Shown: in pieces, positions 1 through 13,089 of the stretch
How the letters are laid out: every line of letters starts with the position of its first letter
Position numbering within the stretch: the stretch's first letter is position 1
Source: Macrobrachium rosenbergii
Lineage: Eukaryota; Arthropoda; Malacostraca; Decapoda; Palaemonidae
DNA length: 64,000 nt
Direction of reading: 5' to 3'
NCBI RefSeq assembly: GCF_040412425.1
Contig: NC_089777.1
Span: forward strand, 33,422,537-33,486,536
The notes under the pieces: model-generated
Seen by the model: only the letters and a program-made list of their open reading frames with translations
Told to the model about the DNA's origin: nothing
Databases searched by the model: none
Position numbers and translations under genes: made by a program

Positions 1-365
1 AAAATTCAGTTGCCAAAATGTCATTGTAGTTCAGCCGTCAAAATGTAATAATTCATCAGTCAGCATTGTGTACATCATTTGCCAAAAAGTTAATATTTTA
101 TCAGCCCTAATTTTTGTAATGCATCTGTCGGTATTTTATTAATGTAGCAGAAGATTTTTATCAGCAGATTCTTAAAAATTCAGCAGCCTACGATCCTTGT
201 AATTCAGCTGCCAGAATCTTTATAACTGAGTACTCAAAATCTTTGAAGTTCAGGTGTCGGAATTTTTTTGTTATAATTTAATACCGGTAGTCAGAATCTC
301 AGTATGCCAGCAGTCAAATGACTCATAGTTTAGGTGCAACGATATTCCACTTCAGCCAATAAAAC
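1..365. repeat. Diverged minisatellite, period about 24 bp
   Basis: Variants of a short unit (roughly TTCAGCTGCCAAAATCTTTG plus a few bases) recur about a dozen times with many substitutions and variable spacers, for example near 5, 31, 50, 201 and 250. Units have drifted far apart, so this is an old array. The left end is cut by the window edge. Confidence 0.5.
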
Positions 366-1431
366 CTTTGCAATTAAGCACTGAAAACCTCACAGCTCTG
401 TAGTCGATTGAAGTAGTTGTCTCTTATCCTGCTATTTAGTCCTGCTAGTTTTTCCCCTACGCAGATTCCCCAGTAAAGTCCCTTTGTACAGGTACGAGTT
501 CGACCTGTAGGGTTTCAGTGTTTTGATAGCCAGTGTACACTTCAGTCACATTGAATCATGTCGGTGTGGAAGCTTTGCTTGTGAATACTATCGCTTGATC
601 GCACGTTCTTGGTAATAGTAGTTACATTTGGAGATAGTTATATTCGTAGTTGAAGATTATTAAAGAGGAATAAAGAGCATTGCTTTATGAAAAATAAGAG
701 TGAGCTGGTTTTGGTTTATTAATTATCTCGCGTGAGAAATTTTAAATGTCAAACGATTATGGTTATGCAATGACACTTTTTGTTGTGGAAGGTTTTAAGA
801 AATTCCAAAGGTCATATGAGCGCGGCTGACCAGGTAGACATTTTGTTGTGGAATAGTGTGAAACATGTCCGATTCCCCAGTTTATTTTGCTGTAGATCTC
901 GGGAAGACATTTGACCCCCTTGATGATGATTGCCTTGTGGCTTTGTTTGAGGATGAAGGTAAGGAAAAAAGGCCCTTGCTTCAGTTGTTAGTTGTGGATA
1001 GTAACCTATATTTCGTCTTTAGTGAAGATGAAGTGTACTGAACTACCTGTTTATATTCACTGTAATTGTGAAATGACGATTCAGAAAAAAGGCAAGTATG
1101 TCGATTTTTTTTTCCAACATTTAAATGTATTCCGTAACAAGGAATTTACTCTAGAAAAAATCAAGAAAATTACCATTACTACCTTCATACTTTGCTTTCT
1201 GAATCTTAGATAAACTCCAGTGCAGAAAAAAAACTTTTGCAAGCATTAGCCTCTCTATACACTGACACACAAGGTTCAAGAGTGCATTGAACACCCTTAC
1301 ATATACAGCACCATTGACCTCTATCTTGCATGCAGTCTTACGCGTCTTTGATATGAAGACCTTTCCTTTCTAGTACCTCTTCCATTCCATCTAGCCAGCA
1401 CCTTCTACCAGTTATGCGCTTTCTTCACCAA
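366..1431. other. No gene recognised
   Basis: Mixed AT-rich DNA with only short open frames and no similarity I recognise. A 73-codon frame at 992-1213 has no domain-like pattern. Confidence 0.6.
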
Positions 1432-1889
1432 CTAATCGCCCCCATTTCTCTCCACATGAAAAGTCTTTCTGAAATTACTCTGGCCCAAGATTTCACCCTT
1501 GGCGCATCCGAGTTTTCCCCATCTCATAACATTTATATTCTGAGTGTGCCACATATATTCTGGAAGTAACACCCTAACACTTGCAACATATTTTTTCCGT
1601 TCGCACTTCATTTTCATAAAAGAGATCTGATTTAATAGTTTTTTCATGCATTCGAACCTTGGGTTCCTTAAAATAAGTAATTAAGTATTTCCCAGACCTT
1701 TTGCCTATTCCCTCCTAACCACTTTGCTTCACTTATTCTGTGAATTGCTTCATCTCTCATGCTACCATCATCTGTTACTTTATCTCCTATATACCTAGAT
1801 GAATCCAGCCTCATTTTTCTATCTATTTTACCTTCATCTTGGTTTCCTTTTACCTTCATAACTTCACTCTTGCTCACATTTACTCTCAA
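1432..1889 (-). pseudogene. LINE reverse transcriptase fragment (thumb region)
   Basis: On the minus strand, 1889-1668 translates to a segment with the layout of non-LTR retrotransposon RT just after the palm: a LRVNV-SKSEVM-like start (here MRVNVSKSEVMKVKG), then a short gap and a RYIGDKVTDDGSMRDEAIHR block matching the family's usual 'KYLGS.v..DG...EV.HRI.EA' pattern. The following frame (1647-1432) may be a frameshifted continuation but is much weaker. There is no palm domain, endonuclease or intact frame, so this is a dead fragment. It seems to belong to the same broad LINE group as the fragments at 7.1, 11.1 and 55-57 kb. The family is assigned by pattern, not by database search. Confidence 0.65.
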
Positions 1890-2265
1890 TCGTCTCCTCT
1901 TGCTAACACTTTCACAGGTGGCTGCAATTACTCTATACTTTTCCTACTTGATAATGTTATGTAAACAAACATCAACCATTCCACACTGCAGTCACAACGC
2001 GTTTTCTTATCCCACATCTTTGATCTCACGTCTAATGTCCATTCTCTGACTTCTCAAATCACTCACCCCATAAAGGTATTAAATTGCAATGGATCTTGCC
2101 TTAGATCCATTTTTACAAAAACCAGTCGCCTTTTTGTCGTCTTGTTCTTAGCTTTGCTTTACGTCTAACATAAAATATTTAAATACTCTCATCATCTTAT
2201 ATTTAATGTATTCCAACACCCTCCACATTGTTTGCCTCTACTATATCATAAGCTTCTTCCGTTCA

Positions 2266-2266
<1 letters not shown>

Positions 2267-2341
<75 letters not shown>

Positions 2342-2405
2342 TATGTATATACATATATAGAATCTATATATATATATATATATCACTTATATATATATAT
2401 ATGTA
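2267..2405. repeat. (GT)n/(AT)n compound microsatellite
   Basis: A short GT run passes into AT runs interrupted by single GT, ACAT and GAATC breaks, then ends in a second AT block. Confidence 0.95.
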
Positions 2406-2543
2406 GAATCTACTGGTCACTTTTAATAGACACATATGTAATTCTTAATAATGTTTCCTAACTTCTCGAATTCTTCATGAAGAATTGAGAAGTTAAGAGG
2501 GGCATTGTGGCTATTAGAATTACACACACATATATATATACTC

Positions 2544-2545
<2 letters not shown>

Positions 2546-2630
<85 letters not shown>
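2546..2630. repeat. (AT)n microsatellite, 85 bp
   Basis: Uninterrupted AT dinucleotides, preceded by a short (AC)n run at 2522-2530. Confidence 0.97.
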
Positions 2631-3087
<457 letters not shown>

Positions 3088-3096
3088 ACACACATG

Positions 3097-3422
3097 AGGT
3101 GAGTCTATTAAATAACGAGACTGATTAAATAACTGACCTGTATTTATATGTATTACAAATTAAATGCTTGTCCCCTTCAGTATACTCCCCATTTACACTA
3201 GTACATTGCTGCAGTCTTCTTTTCCTCTGGTCGAAGGCAAGGAGGAGGAAATTAATTTCTGTCAACTGTTTCAACACATCCGCCCTTTTCTTCTTTACAG
3301 CATCAACAGACCCAAAACGTGTCCCTTTAAGTACTGATATAGAAGGGGACAGGCATTAAATTTCTAATGCTTATAAATAAAGGTGAATTATCTGATCAGC
3401 CTCGTTATTTAGTAGACACACC
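3097..3422 (-). mobile_element. mariner-like internally deleted element
   Basis: The ends are inverted repeats of about 50 bp: 3097-3147 begins AGGTGAGTCTATTAAATAAC and the reverse complement of 3422-3373 begins AGGTGTGTCTACTAAATAAC. The interior holds only the end of a transposase on the minus strand. At 326 bp it is about a quarter of a full mariner. Both sides are TG/TA dinucleotide DNA, in keeping with mariner insertion at TA; the duplicated TA cannot be told apart from the microsatellite. Confidence 0.8.
3125..3346 (-). pseudogene. mariner transposase C-terminal fragment
   Basis: The minus-strand frame ending at the stop codon at 3127-3125 contains RFGSVDAVKKK, then a helical stretch with FDQRKRRLQQC, then NGEYTEGDK. 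This matches the conserved close of mariner transposases: 'RFgSid.vk', a 'W.KR...C' segment where W is replaced here by R, and 'GEYFEGD'. The catalytic DD34D residues and the DNA-binding domain are absent, so the piece cannot encode an active enzyme. The reading frame is open from the KGTRFGS stretch to the stop, which suggests a moderately young deletion derivative. It ends inside the left inverted repeat, as is usual in mariners. Confidence 0.75.
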
Positions 3423-3423
3423 T

Positions 3424-3565
<142 letters not shown>

Positions 3566-3743
3566 ATGCATATGCATACTTATATTGAAAATATATTTTT
3601 CACATGATATGTATGACAGTTAATGTAAATGCCAAATAAATGAGAGCCATCAAGCCGATTTGATCTTGCATCCATTATGCTTCGAGTTATAAGCACACAG
3701 TGTAATCGGCTACTCCATGGCATACAGTAGGCCTTTGCCCTTT

Positions 3744-3747
3744 ATGT

Positions 3748-3825
<78 letters not shown>

Positions 3826-3846
3826 TTTATATATATATGTATATAA
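3744..3846. repeat. (AT)n microsatellite
   Basis: AT run, increasingly imperfect (TTT and TGT breaks) towards its right end. Confidence 0.95.
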
Positions 3847-3925
3847 AACTTTTCGCTTATTTTTTATTCTGTTTCAGCTACTTTAATGACGTCCTAATGA
3901 CTTTTGCGGGTTTGAAGCAAGCATG

Positions 3926-3927
<2 letters not shown>

Positions 3928-3994
<67 letters not shown>
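3928..3994. repeat. (CT)n microsatellite, 67 bp
   Basis: Pure CT run. The poly-LS frames that cross it are translation artefacts. Confidence 0.97.
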
Positions 3995-3997
<3 letters not shown>

Positions 3998-4560
3998 ACA
4001 TGAAGACTTCGGGTGAATCTGTCACAGTAGAGAAACTCGACATAGGAGACCTGACCCCAGCTTAACGGGGCAAAGGATCCAGACGGGGCTTACATCCACT
4101 CCTAATGCAACATCCTCTCTTGCAACTTCCCTTTCCGGCAGGTCAAAGAAAGTTTCGCACCGATAATGACTAACTGTACTCAAAGTCATGAGAGAGAAAG
4201 AGAGAGAGAGAGAGAGAAACCCAACAGGAAATGAATCTCGCTAATTACCGATGCCTCGTAAAGGCTCAAGATCGTGTGTCTTGCTTTTTCTTTTAGCGGT
4301 ATAATTTTTTTTTTTTTTTTTTTTTTTTTTTAGTGACGTTCTCCATTAATGCATCCGGGTAAGTGAATCTCTGCTATCTCAGCAAAGTAAACACGGATGA
4401 AAGTACCGTAAGGGTTCGATCCTGTAAGCTTGAGATTAAGATTAAAAAAAAAAAAAAAAAAATCGGCTGTCGACTTAACCCGTCTTGAATATGTTTAGAA
4501 CTGAAGTATTTACTGTGAAATTTTAATTTTTCCTATCCAGTTTTTCCATCATGAACCTTT

Positions 4561-4751
4561 GCAACCAAATCTTCTGCTTTGCGAAGCACTGGAACCTAAT
4601 TTTCTTGCTTTTCGAAGTCGTGGGATCCAATTCTGTTGCTTTTTAAATTACTGGGACCCAATATTTCTACTTTGCAGTTAGCCTAGTGTGACACAATCCT
4701 CATGTTTTAAGAAGTAACGGGATCCAGCCTTCCTACTTTGCCAAGAACAGC
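4561..4751. repeat. Diverged minisatellite, period about 31 bp
   Basis: Six degenerate units can be laid out, each resembling GGGATCCAAT-TTCTGCTTTGCGAAG-TACT; clear unit starts are near 4590, 4621, 4651 and 4720. The units differ at many positions. Confidence 0.55.
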
Positions 4752-6170
4752 AGCACAATGTTGCGTAATACTTTGATAAGTTGCGTATCGTTAGTCCGAA
4801 GTTACCTTCTCGAAGTGTTCTGCGTTCTGTCCAAAGTCCCAGACGCAGTAAAAACCCGTATTTGCAGGATAACGGTTATACATAAGGTAAAGAAATTCAT
4901 TTTCTGAAACTAAAGTGGTGGGGTTCGAATTTCTAGGAAATTGGTAGAGTGTGGGAAAAGTCTCTTAGAAAACTTCATAAACTTTTCTCAGTGACCTAGA
5001 AAACTTTGAATCTATTCTCCCTAACTTTGAAAACTTCATAATATATTGTCGTCGACTTCTGTACTCTTTTCTTTTTCCTGACTCGGATCTGTTTTCTTTC
5101 CTTCACCCGTTTCCTGTTAGACTAAGGTTCTGTTAAGATGATGGCTCACGAAATACACAGTCGGCTGTTTTGATAGTTCCCGCACGAAATACAAATTTTA
5201 TTTAGATATATGCAAATGTCAAATGCTGGTGAGAACATGCTTTATTTAGTACATTTTAAAGATGTAATTACTTAGTAAAATTTACTTAACACGTTACAAG
5301 AAACTTCGAGTATATCCAGAATGACATTATCTCGTTTTTGTAGTCTGGTCTTCCAGTAAGCGCTTCACCCTTCCCTAATCCACCCTAACGGTACTCGTAA
5401 GTGCTCGTCTTTTTATTTTCTTCCGTCAGATTATTTTTTTATTTTTTTATTTTTACTGCCATCCAGTTGCATCTGTTATTCGCCCTCGTAGGTAAAAAGT
5501 TTCATGATATTTTTGTTTAACTGTACCGTAGCAGTTTCAAGTCTGGCGGTTACATCCAGCTGTTATCTCAGTTGTTTTACTAACATTTCTTGATCGTCAA
5601 TCTCATGTTATTGTGATATTCTGTTCTGTACACTTTTCGAATGTTTGCTTCTCTTCAGCCGGTTCTGCAACTATAAGTTTTTTCTTTATTTAAGTTGAAG
5701 TAAATACAGTAAATATCCGTTATCTGGCATCAAGGGACCCTCTATCTTCTGACGGGCCGATGTCTTCGAAGTGTAACCTTTGGTGGATGAGAACAGCATA
5801 TTCTTCCGCCAATCACGATTAGCTCAACCAGTACTCAGGCTTTCACGTGCCTTTGTTTTGCCTGGTGAGCGACTGTCTTTCTTTCACTTGGCAGAGATAT
5901 ATACCCAGGCTTGTGTTCATTTTTTCAAATACCATTTCTTCTTTCCCAGTAACGACTGAATAAATGAAAACCTACAGGCGTTATCTTTTGTTTATCTGTT
6001 TTGCTGATGCTTATCTTAATGTATTTGATATTTTCTTTTCTTTATCACAAAAAGACTCGCTATTCTTTGGTAGTTTACTTTGCAGATTAATAGTCTTTTG
6101 TGCTTGTTTGGTGTGAATGTGTGGTCCTTTTTAATAATAATTTCAATAAATGTCTTCATGTCATGATCGT
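4752..6170. other. No gene recognised
   Basis: AT-rich DNA with no frame longer than about 60 codons and no repeat family that I recognise. Confidence 0.6.
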
Positions 6171-6281
6171 ACCCGAAAGTCAGAAAGTGCCCCCTTGCCT
6201 CACTTTAAAGGTCCTGGGTTCGATGCATAGTGATGTAGAAATTTATTGTCGTATTTCGCACGTTAGTGTGTTGTGGTGTCC
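6160..6281 (+). repeat. Possible degenerate tRNA-derived SINE head
   Basis: CCTGGGTTCGATGC at 6209-6222 resembles a pol III B box (GGTTCRANTCC), and the preceding 30 bases have a weak tRNA-like arrangement ending about 15 bases before it. It runs into the (AAT)n tract at 6282, as SINE tails often do. Weak call; chance B-box matches are common. Confidence 0.3.

Positions 6282-6338
<57 letters not shown>
6282..6338. repeat. (AAT)n microsatellite
   Basis: About 19 perfect AAT units. Confidence 0.97.
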
Positions 6339-7069
6339 TTCCCATTAACGTGTTATTATGGCTGTTCGTGCTGTGCTTTCTTTACGCAAATTCCCCTAAA
6401 ATGTTTCATCTTTAATTTTCGTTTTTCTCTCTATAACCTTGTTTAATATTCCTAGGTATCACTGTGGCATCAATTGATTTTATAATTAGTTTTCTTCTAC
6501 AACCTCTTTTTTTTCTGAAACTCGGTCTTTCTCACTCATTTACATATGCCTATATAATATAAACTCGGTCACAACCATAACTTGAACTAGAAAGTTTCCG
6601 CTCCAAAATCAGTGAAATGCAGCATCGTATTTCAAAAAAACAGTTGGGATTAAAAATTAACAAAAAATCTTAATCGCTGTCAGGGAAGAAGCATTTTTTA
6701 AATCTTGATGGTATTTTGCTCCCTGAATATCAAGTAAAAGAGTCATGGAGGTGTTGAAATCCGAGTAAGAGAAGGTAGATTTGCTCATTTAAACACACTT
6801 GGAAACCCCAAGATTCGACTGTAATCAAATAGGTTAGTAAAATGTGCACAAATAAAAATTAAAAATAGAGTTGTGAAAACAATATGTTGACATGAAATTT
6901 TTAGAATGAAGAGCAAACACTGAATGAGGCCTAAGACACTACTAATTGTTTTTGTTGGAAAAAATAAAACTGATGACAGGGGGCCCAGTAAGGAAAGAAC
7001 AAAGTTGGTTTAGTCAAGGAATGTGATGTGGGGAATGAATTATATGAGAAATTTGAAAGTGAAAGTCCA

Positions 7070-7520
7070 AACCTGTATGGGCAGACATGAACCTTGAAAA
7101 AGATTATAACAGAATCGATGGAGAGGTAATGTGGGAATGCTGAGGGTGCATGGCGCCGTGTAAAATTAAGTTGCTTAGAGCGATTATAACTTTTTATGAT
7201 GGAAGTGAAGCATGTGCCAGAATATATTGAGGGGAGAGTCACTGGTATAAATTTAGATATGAGCTAAAAGTGAGTTTTTTCTTCATGGCCGTTCATTATC
7301 TTTATGGATGGTGTGGCGCGTGAGACGATAGAAATTAGACTTGGTTGCAAAGTTACGGGACAAGTCGTAAATGAAGTAGTGATGGTTGATATTTGTAGAT
7401 GATGCAGTAGAATTAGGATAGTAAAGAGAGGCTGGAGAATCTTAAGTACTGTCAGTATGAGGAAGTTATGTCTAAATGTAAACAGAAAATGACGTTATGA
7501 GGATAAGTGGAAAATTGGGA
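7070..7520 (+). pseudogene. LINE reverse transcriptase palm fragment
   Basis: Frameshifted but readable non-LTR RT on the plus strand. In order: LEKDYNRIDGEVMWE (7094-7138, matching the family's 'DLeKAYDRVdRevmW'); LLRAIITFYDGSEACARIY just downstream (fingers/palm helix); then, after several frame breaks, IFVDDAVE at 7390-7413, which is the catalytic '(F/Y)ADD' box with V for A; then MRKLCLNVNRK near 7457-7488, the 'lkvN..KsevM' segment. Stops and frameshifts lie between the blocks, so the gene is dead. The order and spacing match a single decayed copy. It appears to be the same broad family as the piece at 1.4-1.9 kb, which covers the next region of the enzyme. Confidence 0.75.
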
Positions 7521-7529
7521 GCAGTGGGT

Positions 7530-8278
7530 TCTTATCGGTGTTTGGGAATAAATAAATCGGATGGAGTGGGATGAGAAAAGAGGCGAGTCACAGTAAATTG
7601 TAATGAAGATAGATGCTAGTTGTTCCTCGTAAATCTTAATCTGAGTAAGAAAATCTTCAGCAGCTAAATCTTTCTCCCCGATTAATTCGCGGTCTTTCAT
7701 CATCGTATATTTATGACTGTTATTGGTAATATAAGGGGATACCAAAGTACACGTTATATAATTCTACTATGTTTTGTAACTTTAAGATGTAAAAGACTTT
7801 TGTACTATCATTAGTATCTTTATAACTAATAGTGTTAATCATGGCTCTTAGTTTTCATTATAAAATGCATTATTATCATATCTTTTATCATTATTATCAA
7901 CCTCAACTTTATAATAAGCATTATTATTAAACCCAGCTAAACCACATTATCATTATCATAGCCACCCATTTACTTATCATCATCATTATCGTCAGTATTA
8001 TCGAACGCTCGCACTGTTCCTCTTATTAGATATCTTAGTTGGTTGTGATTTTTTATCGTCAGTTTTTTCTGATGGGTTCTCCTTTTATTGTCACGAACAT
8101 CTCCCCGGTAATTTCTGTGTGCTATGTAGCCTATATCGTCTGTTGCTCCTTTGTTTCTTGTTTTTGTTGACCACAAAAATAACATCCGGTTCTGGATTGC
8201 GTTGTCAGTGTTCAGCATGTCGGCCATGATTTACTGCCTTTATTACCATTAATACACTCCGGGGAAGAAGAAAGGTGT

Positions 8279-8281
<3 letters not shown>
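7530..8281. other. No gene recognised
   Basis: AT-rich; includes imperfect ATT/ATC trinucleotide stretches at 7850-7990 but nothing gene-like. Confidence 0.55.
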
Positions 8282-8325
<44 letters not shown>

Positions 8326-8432
8326 CGAGCAAATATCTTTAGAGTGGTTTCACCCCGATGGGCTGAGGATTATCTCCTGTTTTTGATTTTGACGATTGCA
8401 TTCGGTACATTAAGTTGAAGTACCCTGTACTG

Positions 8433-8475
<43 letters not shown>
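8282..8475. repeat. (GA)n and (CT)n pair in inverted orientation
   Basis: GA run at 8282-8325 and CT run at 8439-8475, about 113 bp apart. The two are reverse complements and could pair in single-stranded DNA or RNA. Confidence 0.9.
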
Positions 8476-8478
<3 letters not shown>

Positions 8479-9442
8479 AACAGTTGGAATTCGCAACAGC
8501 TGACCAGTAACCAGGTACATAATTCACTGATAATTCACTGCTTATGTGTAGAAGTATACTGGATTTTGAAGGATGCTTTACCGTTCATGTCTTTGCTTGA
8601 CCCGGAGATCGAGCGCAGTTCCCTCATTTGTGAGCCGTAAGTGGTGCCATTACGTCAAGTGAGAAAGAGGGAGAAGTCATTAGGACGTAGGCTTAATCAT
8701 GCTTCCCTAAATTGACTGTTGAGTATAATCTTGTATGATTAGCCAAGTTCGTTTTACTCTCTCTAATTTAAGTATTTGTATGAAACTTTCTGGGTCTTTC
8801 TTCTGATTTTTCTTTTTCCACATGAGAGAAGTTTGTTTGGTGGAAGTTTTATCGTCAGGTATATTTATGACCTTTTCATTTATTCCATTTATTTGAAGAG
8901 GAGTTTTTAAAGTGCAGTGACTTACAGGACGAACAGTCTAAAGCCATTTTCCAGCCCAGGCCAGGAGAAGACGCACACACACACACACACATACACAAAA
9001 GAAAAACAGGAAGGAAAGAAAGGGCTTAACTTACCTTCTAAAGAAAAAGAAAAATTTATTGGCTATCTAAGATTCAGGAAAATACTGAAGTAGGAAGAGA
9101 ATTCTGAAACTGGTAGCAGAAGAAAAATACATGCAGGAAGACAATTAAATGAACAAATCAGTTTGAATGTGCGCAGCGTACAATTACTACTAATAGTATC
9201 ATTACTGTTGCCACTAATAATGATACTAATTTGAAGTCGTTCATGAGTATTATATCTTGTGCAGATTTTAGTTATAGATAGTAACATATATTTGAATTTT
9301 TTTTTTTTTTCTTCATGTGTTTGCTTTTTTTTTTATCCGAAACACATCACTGCGTCACATTCATTCGAACATTGTGATAAACAAGAACCAGGAAAGGTCC
9401 GAATTTAAAAGCGATAAGATTTTTTGTCCCCTGAAATTGATT

Positions 9443-9569
<127 letters not shown>

Positions 9570-9659
9570 ATGTGTTTGTATGTACGTATGTATGCATGTG
9601 CTTGTGTGTGTATATGTGTGTGCATATATGTATATGTACATATGTATCATGGGAATTAA

Positions 9660-10670
9660 AACGTATGAAATACAGAGTACTATGACCACAAGGAAAGTAA
9701 AACAGTGGAATGAAAGATCTTTCGCCCATACTCTAAAACAAACTCAGAGCAGACTACTTACAACCAGAAAAAAGGACAACAAGGAAAACCCTGCTTATAA
9801 AAAAAACTACAATTCAAGGAAAAGAAAACCATTTCAGCGCGTGCAAACGATATTAAATGTCACGTTGATTTTCAGGTGGAACGGATTAACTCTGCTCGTG
9901 GATTAAGTAAGGAGAGGTTAAGGGTATCAGGAAGAATTACTGTAATCTAAAGTTTTTCTTTCCAGTATCGTGCGCAGAACTGAGTCAAGAACTTAAGGTC
10001 CGGACTCAGAATAATATTTACATTTGTTTGCTGCATTACGACAGATTCTAAGACGTTTCTTGTTTAGTGTTATTATACTATTATTGGCCAATCAGTGCTG
10101 TGATTTTTTCACGGGAGTGCACGAAAAGAAGATTAGGCTTACGGCCTCTTCTAACTGAATATTTATGATGATTTATTCAGATACTTAATTCCTTACTCGT
10201 CTGGCCCCATTAAAATGTATCGCAGTCCATTTAAAGGATTTTGAAAACGATATTACTACTCTGTTAAGAACAGTTTCTTATGAGTGAGTTTTTATAGTGT
10301 TGGATGGAAAGATTACATTTACATAGAATGTTTTCAGCTTTAATTTATTAAATCAAAGCGAGTGAAATAAAATAAAGCAAACAAAGGGAGTTCTTAGGTA
10401 ATTTTGTCTTTCTTCCAGTTTTATTGAAAAAAACGTCGTCACAGCTTTCTTGCTGCAATATCTAAAATATAAACTGATTCTTATCTGAAGATCAGGCTTG
10501 AATGCGATATCCTAAGTATGCACTCTGAAAAGGTTTTTCATTTCTTAAGCTTAGTTTTTCTTTTTAAATCTGAGTTTTCTTTGTAAACTTTTTCTGCTGT
10601 ATATAGTTTGCCCAGGAATGCCTCAAGGTAAAGACGAAAGGTCTTGCACCCTTTTGCTTCACTTTCCTCA

Positions 10671-10673
<3 letters not shown>
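9660..10673. other. No gene recognised
   Basis: Unremarkable AT-rich DNA. The frame continuing out of the AT tract to 9906 has no domain-like content once the tract is removed. Confidence 0.55.

Positions 10674-10734
<61 letters not shown>
10674..10734. repeat. (AT)n microsatellite
   Basis: Pure AT run; shorter AT blocks follow at 10,840-10,950. Confidence 0.97.
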
Positions 10735-10735
<1 letters not shown>

Positions 10736-11119
10736 CCCTTTGATATATAATATGACCTTTTCCCCTGCTCTTGATTTGAATCTGTAACTTTTGGATTGGA
10801 AGGAGAGTGACATTGACTGAGACCACCCACCCACAAGATATTTATATATTACAGACACATTACATATATAGCCTACTGTATATATTATATAATGTGTGTA
10901 ATTTATGTATATATATATAATATTCATATATATATACATATGTATATGGATTTTGAGCCATCTTTCATCTCTCGAATTGATATTGAATGCTGAAAGCAAT
11001 TAAAAATAAAAAGTCGGAAACTGTCTAGTAAAATTGTTTCGTAGCATAATTATGTGGTGTAAGAAATGAATGAATGAAAAGTGTATAGATACATAGAAGT
11101 GTTTAAAAATAATAGCGTA

Positions 11120-11400
11120 GGGGAAGGGTGGATCGGTGTTGTGATATGGCTTAATCATTTGGGAACAATGGAGGACAATAGCTTAGTAGCAAGAGTATTC
11201 AATTCGAAAGTTTTAGGTGGAAGAAGAAGAAAACCTTGAAATGCTAAGTAGATAAATTGGACGAGGTTTTCGAAGGCCTTAATAGTTAGGAATCGTTAGA
11301 CTGTGCAGATGTTTTAAGTAAACGGCATAGTGTTTGTAAGTTCATCCAGGAGCTGGCAGTGAAAGTATGGATGTGGCAGTGACCATTGTCCTGTTTTTTT
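11120..11400 (+). pseudogene. LINE ORF2 C-terminal relic
   Basis: On the plus strand the run MEDNSLVARVFNSKVLGGRR (codons near 11,168-11,230) and the preceding WLNHLG match the conserved end of non-LTR ORF2 proteins, usually 'RWfGHveRM.ddRl.krvy.skv.G.RgRGRP...W.d'. Stops follow, as expected of a decayed copy. It fits the group of LINE relics at 1.4, 7.1 and 55-57 kb and would be the extreme 3' end of such an element. The sequence to about 11,580 may be its 3' untranslated region. Confidence 0.55.
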
Positions 11401-11629
11401 GGGGGTTGCGGGGCCCCACCTTTCGTTTGAGTAAAGAGTCAGTACTCCAAAAATTCATTGTTCCCTGTTTATGTAAGCAGTGAACCATGTACTTGACGGT
11501 CTGTCAGCTGTGGTGAGTTGCAGCTAGTGTTGAGAATGGCATGGGGCTAGCAGCCTCATCCTAATAAGACTTGCCGAGAGCCAGAAGGTTAATACTAAGT
11601 GGAGTCACCTCTTCTAAGGAATAAAGCGT

Positions 11630-11631
<2 letters not shown>

Positions 11632-11725
<94 letters not shown>

Positions 11726-11745
11726 TATATATATATGTGTGTGTA
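11632..11745. repeat. (AT)n with short (GT)n end
   Basis: About 90 bp of AT, an ACAG break, then AT and GT. Confidence 0.97.
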
Positions 11746-11749
11746 AGTA

Positions 11750-13021
11750 TGTATGTAGGGTTATGTAATCTTAGAACATCCTTGGAATCCCAGAGGCTAT
11801 TTTTGCTGCAGATAGAATTTTTTTTCATAATTTTATTTCGAAATAACACTAATTGTTATGTAATTATAAGAAACGTTGTAATGCCTGGTACAGGTAATTA
11901 TAACTGACGACTTCCTTTTGCAGACTCGACATTTGCTTTTGACTTTCCTGAACATTTCTTATGGCTTTAATGAAGAAACGTATCAGGTTCTCATTATCTT
12001 CGTCGTGTCTACGTTATCACATTATCCCGCCTTGTTTTATGAATAACATTGAATAATACTTCGTTACCTTCATCGAATTCGTCGTCTTATCAAAACTTTT
12101 CGCATTTTCCATAACTTACCGAAGTCACAAGACTTGAAGTGTAAATAAAGAGGAGTCTGAGACTTGGGTTATAGCACTGAAAATTGGATAGTGTTGTACT
12201 GTACTTATCCATGGAAAATCTGGCTAAGCTTATTTGTATGGATGGTTAACATTGTATTTTACCCTAACTTGTGGTTCTGGCATCGGTTTCATGCAGTATC
12301 CCTGTGTTTGTATACTCTCTGTGGTGAACAAAATGTCTGTGGGTATTAACAAAATGTGTATTTGTATGCGTAGGAATAATTTAATATGAGAGCATTGAAA
12401 AATACCGATGCCATTTACGTAACCCCTCGCGTTTTGACCTTCTGCTTTAACTATTACGATATCTAAACCATTCTGTGTGAATTGTGCCGTATTTCATTAA
12501 AGGCCGTTGTATATGTGACGTATTTTAATTATTTATTTTTGGGTGTCTTGTCATAGAAACCTGTTTTAAACGCGAGCTGTGAAGAAAATATTGTATTCGG
12601 GATATTTTAAAACAAATTCTTTTGCGCATGTGTTCTGTGAAGATTTAAGTTATCGGTGACGTATCTTAAAAACAACTTGATACCTATTCAGAAGAAATCT
12701 TGGTAACTGGACATATAGGCCTACCTACTGTATAGCCTGCAGGATGCTATAGACTAGGATAAGAGTTTCGTTCAAGTTGCAGTGACGTTTAAAAAGTTTT
12801 TTTTTTTTTTTTTTTTTTTTTTTTGGTTATATAACCGTAAGTACCTTTTTAACAGAGCCACTTTAGTATCATAACACCAACATGGCCTGGTGAAGGATAA
12901 ATTGTTATGATGTAAAAGTAAAACATTTATGTAGGGTGAAAAATCGATTCATAAGAAATGATATTAAACATCGAATGTAAATTTTGAGGAGGAATTTTTT
13001 AATACATTGCTAATGTTATGC

Positions 13022-13024
<3 letters not shown>
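11750..13024. other. No gene recognised; poly-T tract
   Basis: Contains a 26-bp poly-T run at 12,799-12,824 and otherwise unremarkable sequence. Confidence 0.55.

Positions 13025-13085
<61 letters not shown>
13025..13085. repeat. (GA)n microsatellite
   Basis: Pure AG/GA run of about 60 bp. Confidence 0.97.
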
Positions 13086-13089
<4 letters not shown>

